64,000 bases of DNA from Terfezia claveryi (taxonomy: Eukaryota > Ascomycota > Pezizomycetes > Pezizales > Pezizaceae). Positions 57,595-64,000 of this stretch are shown here, one piece after another. The stretch covers positions 23,267 through 87,266 of the forward strand of contig WHUX01000217.1 in NCBI GenBank assembly GCA_015179025.1, in the 5' to 3' direction. Under the pieces are notes generated by a model. It was not told the origin of the DNA, searched no databases, and was given only the letters and a program-made list of their open reading frames with translations. The position numbers and the translations under genes were made by a program. The stretch's first letter is position 1, and each line of letters starts with the position of its first letter.

Positions 57595-58560
57595 TTATTG
57601 AGCTACCACACTGAGTAAAAGATAATCATTTAGTAATGGTGGGGGGCATAAAAATTCTGTTGAGATCTGACTCCTATGAAGGCATGTATGTATATTAGTT
57701 AACAGAATAGCAACTATATAATAAGCTCCTATAGGAGAGTGTTCAATCTTTAAACATCGAGAATGTGTAACGAAGGGCCATAGAGCTGATATTTTCCTAA
57801 AGCTTTGCTTAACTACAATTCTAAGTGAGGACATATAGCTATTAAATGCTTAAGTTTCTAGAGAGAGGGATTGATTTGGAAGTGCTTTATATAGGCCTAT
57901 AATATCATATCCAGCACTATATGCTGAATCAGCATAGACATATAGCCGATAATGAGGACTTTGATGAACCTGACAAAGATAGTTTTCAATTCGGAACTGC
58001 CTCTATGCAGCCCAATCCCCTAATTTACCTTCAAAGGGTCTACCCAAATAAGAGATAAGCCTATCTGGTATCGTAATAGCTTGGAATTTGATTGTATGAT
58101 GTTTTTTATATCTTGAATACTACCTCCACTGGTGTCTAGAAGGTCAGTATACCACCTTCAATGTACCATCGACAAAACCCCATACAGATGCTCCACACTT
58201 CCGAACTCCTATATATTCCACATAGCTTTGAAGCTTTTGATATATCAACCGCTGGAGATCCTATTCTAACTTCTCTGAATATCGGTACACTAGGTGTCTA
58301 CATCATTGAAAATCATAGACTGCCATGCTCTACTTTTTCCAAACAACCTCATATCATCCTTTAGCCATTTGTTACTAGAAAGCCAAGATAGTAGTATATG
58401 CAATACCTGCTCTGGTGTTGCTTTCTGCCAATTGCGATAGATAATCTAGTCTAGGCAGAAATACGGAAGTATCTGTTCCATCTCAGTCGGTGTGAATCGG
58501 AAGAACTCAATGCACTAGATCTTCAAGAACTGATTGAATGTGGCAGTCCCTGAGGATGCC
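57595..58560 (-). pseudogene. PIF-Harbinger DDE transposase, N-terminally truncated
   Basis: Minus strand. Landmarks: FVDGTLKVVY (first Asp, about 58170), PSRHQ, IKFQAITIPDRLISYLGRPFEGK, YVYADSAYSAGYDIIG (second Asp, about 57930), then MSSLRIVVKQSFRKISALWP and IGAYYIVAILLTNIHTCL. The expected catalytic Glu before the FRK motif reads Lys (GAG to AAG, a G-to-A change). In-frame stops interrupt it and the N-terminus is lost at 58587, where the C2 LTR begins. The 3' end overlaps the Myb-like gene end by about 20 bp. Confidence 0.75.
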
Positions 58561-58586
58561 AACGGTAGTCAATAACATAGGTATTG

Positions 58587-59174
58587 TGTAACGTAGGCTC
58601 TAGGAATAAGGCGACCAAGGGGTACGCCAAGAAGAGGGCAGAGGCTAGGGCGAGACATATGTAGGAACGCTACGTGTATGACTAGGGGAAGGCTGGGACG
58701 GGGGGCAAGGGCAAGGGGCAAGAGGGGTAGAGGGCAAGGGGCACGAGACACACGGAGGCAGTTGCCACGTATATTGGAGGGGGGCAGCTGTACTGCAGAG
58801 TTATTCACAGGATAAGGCAAGACGAGGGGGTGTACAAGGGAGGTACACCTTCATGAAGAGACAAGGTCTTATATTATGTATACAAGACATTGGATGGGGA
58901 TCCAACGACAGTACGAGGGACAGGGGCTATATATACATGATTCCGGGCCAAGGCAATAGAAGGAATAAGCTTCCCAAGATCCCTATCTTGGGAGCCAAGC
59001 AGGGTAGCAATAACCTATCACCTGCACTGCAGGTGATGACAAGGACAACTAAGCACACATTGTGACACTAAAATAGCACGACACCTGAATAAGCCTGTTC
59101 AAGTGTCAAAACAGCACGACACCCGAACAAGCCTGTTCGAGTGTCAAATCAAGACTAAGAACACGGTTGTGACA
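58587..59174 (-). mobile_element. C2 3' LTR
   Basis: 588-bp family-C LTR in reverse. In element sense it starts TGTCACAACCG at 59174 and ends ...CCTACGTTACA at 58587. Carries both palindromes (59118-59145, 59080-59107) and the LTR hairpin with paired changes relative to C1 (AAGAT/ATCTT for GAGAT/ATCTC, near 58978-59000). Sits in the Harbinger transposase. Confidence 0.88.
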
Positions 59175-59359
59175 CTATCCCCCCTTTAGGCTGGAGCTTC
59201 AGCGACTAGTAGGCTTGGGCACGACAACCAGCAAAATCAACACAGGAAACAACAACAAAGGCAATGATAAGGATTCCAACTCCAAACAACAAGAAGAATG
59301 AGAAGAATGAAAGTCGGACGGGCCCAACTGTATGACTCTCAAAAGGCACAACATCATTC

Positions 59360-61458
59360 CATTGGGCGAGGCTTCCTTGGGTATTGCTGGTGGAACAGGG
59401 CAACCAAATCCTACGCATTCTCCAAGTCCTCTGTGGGTTGCTAAGTAACCTCCTCGTCCCCTAACCATTTAACCTTGTATTGCAGATGCCCATACCTCTT
59501 TCGTGAGTCCAGTACTTCCTCCACCTCCCATTCCTCTTCACCTTCGATAACTACTGGAGAAGGTGGGGGGTGTTTCTGCCCTGGGAGAGAATCGTCAGCC
59601 GCTGGCTCAATTTCCGATACGTGTACAACTGGGTGGTGTTTGATGTCCTTGGGGAACCTTAGTCGATAGGCATGAGTGCCCACAGCGGCCACCAAATCAA
59701 ATGGACCCAGGAACTTATGATCGAGCTTCCGAGATGGCTGTTCCGTCTGGAAGTGCCTACTAGAGAGCCACACCTTATCTCCTGGCTGATTCTTGGGGGC
59801 TGGCAACCATGATCCATTGGTATATTCGGCTTGCCTGGCTTGCGCATATTCCAGCTCGGCTTTCAGAGTAGAGTGAAGTTCAGAAACCTGCGTGGCGAAC
59901 TCCTTAGCTGGGACATTCTCCCTGGCCTTGCACAGAGGTGCTTGGGAGTCTACGAACCAAGGGTGCCAGCCATAATTGGCCAGGAATAGAGAGGTCTTCA
60001 GGGTCTTCGAGAAGTGGTTGTTGGCAGAGAATTCGCAGGTGGCCAGCAATAAAACCCAGTTATTCTGCTGGTAATTGATGTACGCCCTCAGATATTGCTA
60101 CATGATGGCATTCATACGTTCTGACTGGCCATCAGTCTGAGGGTGGTATGCCATAGATAGGTGTAGTTCGATACCCAACAGCTCACAGAATGTTTTCCAG
60201 AAGTCGGCGACGAACTGAGGGCCATGGTCTGAGACAATCGATGCTGGGAGGCCATGGTAATGGAAGACATTATCCAGGTAGAGGGATGCCAATTCGGGGG
60301 CCGAGCAGGTGTCTCGACAGGGTATCACATGCCTCATTTGCGTTAACCGATCCACTACCATCAAGATAGCGTTGAATCCCGAGTCTTCCGACAATCTGGT
60401 GATGAAGTCTATAGTCAGGTGTTACCACAGTTGTTCTGGGACTTCCAGGGGCTTCAGGGTACCATAAGGAGCGTGACAGGTGGGTTTGGCACGCTTGCAG
60501 ACATGGTAATTCCATATGTACTGCTCCACTTCCTTCCGTTGGTCAATCTAGGTATATTGCCTGGACAACAACTCTAACGTCTTAGCCACTCCAGGGTGAA
60601 CTACTGCCAGTGTGTCGTAGTGTTCCTTAATCAATCGCAGGCGTAGCTCATTATCTGCAGGCACGTAGAGGCGGTCCAGGTGATAGAGAAAGCCGTTCTG
60701 AGTTGTACACTCGGCTAGGGAAATCTTGGTGTAGCGGAACTGGCCAGAATCCACTGAGGCGATAATGTCTTTGGCCAGTAGGTCCTCCACATATGCCCTT
60801 TTTACCTGTTGTTGGAGATCACTTCCAGCATCTGCATCATCCTCGATATCCACATTCTCAGCTTCAGCCTCAGTCTCAGCTAGTACGTTGGCAGCCAGGT
60901 CAAGATTTTCCAGCTTCAGTACCACCTGGTTCTGGTATTTTAGCCTTTCATCCCCTCCCTTAGGGAGATCTCCTGATCTCCTGATTAGTGCATCTGGTTT
61001 CCCACTAGCCTTTCCAGGCAGATACTTGATCTAAAAGTTAAATCGAGATAAGAACTCTGACCACCTAGCCTGCCGTCAGTTTAGCAGCTTAGTGGTGGTG
61101 AAGTACTCAAGATTCTTATGATCGGATAGCACCTCAATGATCCACTTGACTGACTCCAGGTGTGGCCTCCACTCCTCGAATGCTCGCATAATAGCTATTA
61201 ACTCCTTATCATAGATTTCATAATTACACTCCGCCAGAGAGTACTTTTTTGAGAAGTATGCCACTGGGTGGAGGATGCCGTTCATATGCTGGGACAGGAT
61301 TCCGGCAAACACATAGTCGGAGGCATCTGTTTCTACGATATACTCGCTGTCTAGGTTGAAGTGGGCCAGGATTGGGGGTGAGCAGAAGGCTTCCTTGAGT
61401 TTTTCGAAGGCAGATTGGGCTTCCAGACCCCACTGGAAACGTTGGCCCTTTTCCATGC
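59360..61458 (-). pseudogene. C2 pol: RNase H, integrase, chromodomain
   Basis: Minus-strand copy of C1 pol from the RT-RNase H junction ([19 protein letters not shown]) to the end. All open pieces (61456, 60925, 60394 and 60049 starts) are in one frame, so only nonsense codons break it, unlike C1. RNase [13 protein letters not shown] and YDKELIAI; integrase CKRAK finger remnant, Asp in SDHGPQF, Glu in GQSERMNAIM; chromodomain EVEEVLDSRKRYG..YKVKWLG with a stop at the TWQP Trp. A 20-residue acidic insertion (DIEDDADAGSDLQQQVK, 60830) is absent from C1. Truncated at 61458 by a family-A LTR, so gag, PR and most RT are missing. Confidence 0.82.
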
Positions 61459-62141
61459 TGTAATGAATGGTACTAGACAGTATTTATTCGGTACCGTTTA
61501 TACAATCTATATCCGTAGGCACGGACGTTTGTGTATTTCGGTTCTGCTGAGGTAAGACCTCAGAAGAGTAGGGAGATTACTATATAGGACGTTCCCGGAG
61601 GGAACAGTAATTAACTGGTGTAATCTATCTTATATGATTTGTGCTATCTAAGCTATATGATCTTGATCTGATCGGAATATAGGCTTGCTTGCTTCTGAAG
61701 GCTTGCTTGGTTGCTTCTTGTCTTTCTTCTTGTGGATTCCAGAGGGAATCCAGCGGCCTATTTATACTCCTCTGAGATCTGATGACTAAGGAAATAAATA
61801 CAATAAAGGGTGGCACACCAGAAGGTGGTGCGCTGTACAAAAGGGGTCATGTGGACATGGTAATGAGTCACACGCCTTAAACGATGGTCATGTGGCCATA
61901 GTAATGAGTCACACGCCTTAAACAGAGGTCACGCGGCCATAATGAGGGTGTCTTCATATGGCAAGTGCCATGGAACTTCCCATGGCAAATTCCGCGTGTT
62001 ATGGACGCTTATAAAGCAATAGGAGGTGGTAGAAGGCTAGTCCTTCAACCGAGAGCTTAGTTACATAACATAGTAGTAATATAGGAAATACAAAAGTATA
62101 TAATCAATTATATAAGCAATGAGATAACGTTCTCCATTACA
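61459..62141 (-). mobile_element. Family-A 3' LTR (A6)
   Basis: 683-bp reverse LTR, TGTAATGAATGG...CTCCATTACA on plus. About 50 bp longer than A3 because a GTAATGAGTCACACGCC unit is duplicated (about 61858-61920). Polypurine tract GTGGGGAAG follows in reverse at 62142. TATAAATAGG on the minus strand near 61765. Confidence 0.9.
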
Positions 62142-62169
62142 CTTCCCCACATAGAAGGATTTCCTATCC

Positions 62170-64000
62170 TTACTTCCTTCGCTCTGCCATATTGGTTTCT
62201 ATACGTCCTAAGATTTGATGCATTGTTAATACATTAGCATTAACATGAATATCCTTAGTGTTTCCTTGACTCATGATTCTATCTCGTTCTTGTTGGATGA
62301 GAGCTCGGGTCTCATCTCTGGTTCGTGGTCCTTGTTTTCCTTTAGTCCTTCGACGTCTCTTGAATATATCTTCCATACTTCCGGTCATCCAGAAGTCTTG
62401 AAGAATTTCGGTAGTGATATCCTTGGCGTTTACCCAGGAATCATATTTTGGAGTGTATCCTAGCCATCTGACCTTATATTGTCTTTCTCCAGTTCGAGGA
62501 GCTGTTCTGAATTCTAATACCTTTTCAACTTCATAACGATCTTCTTGAATTGGTCTTGGTTCCTGAGATTGTCTGTGAGGGAACTGGGTGGGATCGTTTT
62601 TGTAGTATGGTTTGAGTTTGCTAATATGAAAAGTATTATATATGAGGTGGAGGTCAGGTTGACTGGATAGGTCTAGGCTATAGTTATTGCGTTTCCGATT
62701 ACTAGAAATAATGGAAAATGGGCCTAGCCATTTTGGTTTGAGCTTAGGTGAGACATTCGATAGGTTGATATTTTCTGAGGAAAGCATAACCTGATGTTTG
62801 ACTGAAAATTTGGCTGTATTGGGTAGTCGTTTGTTCGCTTGAGATGCTTGAGTCTTCTTGGCGTCATATAGGTTTTTAGATGTTACCTCATGACGTTCAT
62901 TTGCGGGTACATATGCAATAATGGGGTATGGAAGTATTGATACGCCAAGATGTGCATTAAATCCAAATAGTGTGGAAAAGGGACTATTCTATCTAGCGGT
63001 GTTATACCTAGAGTTAAGTTTCAACTGTATCTCTGGTAGTTTCTGTAGCCAATCAAATCCTTCGATTTTACAGGCTCTTGCTACTTGTAGAATTTCTTTG
63101 TTCATAATTTCCGATTGTCCATCTGCACATGGATGATATGTGGTGGACGGTTCCAACTTGATTCCTTTATTCCTAGCCCAATCTTGAAAGTGCGTTGACA
63201 AAAAAGAGTGTCGCAGTCAAAAACAATACAGAAAGGGTATCCCATAGTCGGGACTACATGAGTGTCAAAGGTAGCAGTACATTGTTCTGCTGTGAAATTA
63301 TCTGAGACAGGAATAAGAAACTTGAATCCTGATTGTCTATCGACAATCGTCCAAAGTCGTGAAATACAAACTACATGATCTTCTTCAACAGGAATATTCG
63401 GGTACAAAATTGAACACTTAGTAAACACAGGTGCTAACTTAAGAAAATCCATCAATATGTCAGTCCATGGCCTGCTTGGTACATGTAATGGGGTTACGAG
63501 TCCAAGTGGCGCCTTGTTGGAATACTTTGTCCGTTGACAAGTATCACAACTTCTGATATAGTCCTTAGTTGGTTCTGCAAAGGACTGGCAATCATATCGG
63601 TCAGTAAGATATTTCATCGTTTTTTCAATGCCACCATGAGCGGTTGCTTCATGTGCGTCTTTAATAACCAATTCGAGATAGTTCTTACCTTCGATGTTAA
63701 AGGTAGAGGGCAAGACTAGTCTCCATTGTCCTTGTCGGTTCTTGACATACAAAAATCTGTCTTTTATTCTATGATCCTTACGGTTCACAAAGGTATCATA
63801 GTAGTTCTTCCAGATAGGACATACTCTCATGCACGATTGATATGCGGCTTTCATACCTGTTCCTTGGTCAAGCCAGTGTGTGATGAAGTAGTCCTTGTCG
63901 TCTTCCCATCCGTCGCTGATGTGCTTCTCTTCGATGAGCTTGTTGAGGGTCGGTTCGATCTTTGTGTTGAAGTCATTGATGGTGGGTTTCTTCTCCTTTG
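62170..64000 (-). CDS. A6 pol 3' part: integrase with chromodomain (partial)
   Basis: Minus strand, runs off the window. Linker (KEKKPTINDFNTKIEPTLN), integrase His/Cys finger (HEATAHGGIEKT..CDTCQRTK), catalytic core with Asp in LMDFLKL, Asp in FDCDTLF and Glu in GQSEIMNKEI, GPF module, chromodomain EVEKVLEFRTAPRTGERQYK then RWLGYTPKYDSW, and an unusual 70-residue basic tail ending NMAERRK. A frame change near 63200, in a run of T on the coding strand, separates 63854-63102 from the rest, and a stop lies near 62989. The least RIP-damaged family-A copy here. Confidence 0.82.

Larger units (their letters stand above)
53953..57618 (+). pseudogene. Harbinger-type Myb/SANT-like protein, split by PAL2
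   Basis: Coding pieces 53953-54320 and 56994-57618 belong to one gene, with a 57-bp intron at 57041-57097 (GTAAGC...CTAATATG...TTTACAG). The N-terminal piece is Ser/Thr-rich then SANT-like (RLSEDEKVKLVHLCILHQAD, KAFWVKIQDLLKDEIGKEL, DPQQTMNAL). The second piece continues VAQFEILIKKEAKESG, then Glu/Lys coiled coil and VKELTNAISQSSAGY. Removing 54321-56991 plus one CT joins codon to codon. Four to six nonsense codons in the second half show it is dead anyway. PIF-Harbinger elements carry such a DNA-binding partner beside the transposase, which lies tail to tail here. Confidence 0.75.

Overview
The window is eukaryotic and looks like a repeat-dense block from a filamentous ascomycete (Pezizomycotina). 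The supporting evidence is: chromodomain Ty3/gypsy and Copia retrotransposons, PIF-Harbinger and Plavaka-type transposases, short introns with GTAAG donors, a secreted M35 metallopeptidase, and very AT-rich tracts in which old coding frames stay readable for kilobases and are broken mainly by TAG/TAA/TGA codons, with few indels. That last pattern is what repeat-induced point mutation (RIP) leaves. No bacterial operons, rRNA, tRNA or CRISPR array were recognised. The genus cannot be told from the sequence.

Layout. 1-36,990 is a nest of retrotransposons. Family A (Ty3/gypsy, LTR about 630-690 bp) occurs as A0 (minus, 1-3703), A1 (3704-6779), A2 (9593-13559), A3 (minus, 16733-18263), A4 (30775-31462) and A5 (31463-36990). 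Family B gypsy gag units (6780-9592 and 13560-15910) sit inside A copies and carry a tandem array of a palindromic motif. A C-like LTR plus gag start lies at 15911-16732, a truncated Copia at 18264-19816, a RIP-mutated gypsy D at 19971-24140, and inside D a complete GC-rich gypsy C1 (24146-30318) with both LTRs and a 5-bp TTTAT target duplication. 36,991-45,480 is AT-rich and holds an unrecognised broken ORF (minus) and a RIP-degraded Plavaka-like transposase (plus), followed by a C-LTR fossil and minisatellites.

45,480-58,586 is mostly of balanced composition. It contains a pogo-like remnant, a 1,554-bp solo LTR with a GTAGT duplication, a 78-bp hairpin element with a 9-bp duplication, two same-strand genes for secreted proteins (an M35 deuterolysin catalytic domain without propeptide, and a separate protein resembling a deuterolysin propeptide), and a two-gene PIF-Harbinger element (Myb/SANT-like protein plus DDE transposase, tail to tail). 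Two very large palindromes interrupt this part: 49,666-51,484 and 54,321-56,991. 58,587-61,458 is a second, truncated family-C element (minus); 61,459-64,000 is a less mutated family-A LTR and integrase (minus).

The most unusual signal is a dispersed set of non-coding elements with shared ends CATCAGGAAA...TTTCCTGATG and 2-bp target duplications (AA, AA, CT). They range from a 149-bp hairpin to a 2,671-bp palindrome. Removing the large one plus one CT restores the Myb-like reading frame exactly. The sequence downstream of the Plavaka-like transposase ends in the same kind of terminus, which suggests it as the mobilising partner. Also notable are a 28-nt palindrome shared by the LTR regions of two unrelated gypsy families, and the apparent separation of deuterolysin propeptide and protease into two genes.
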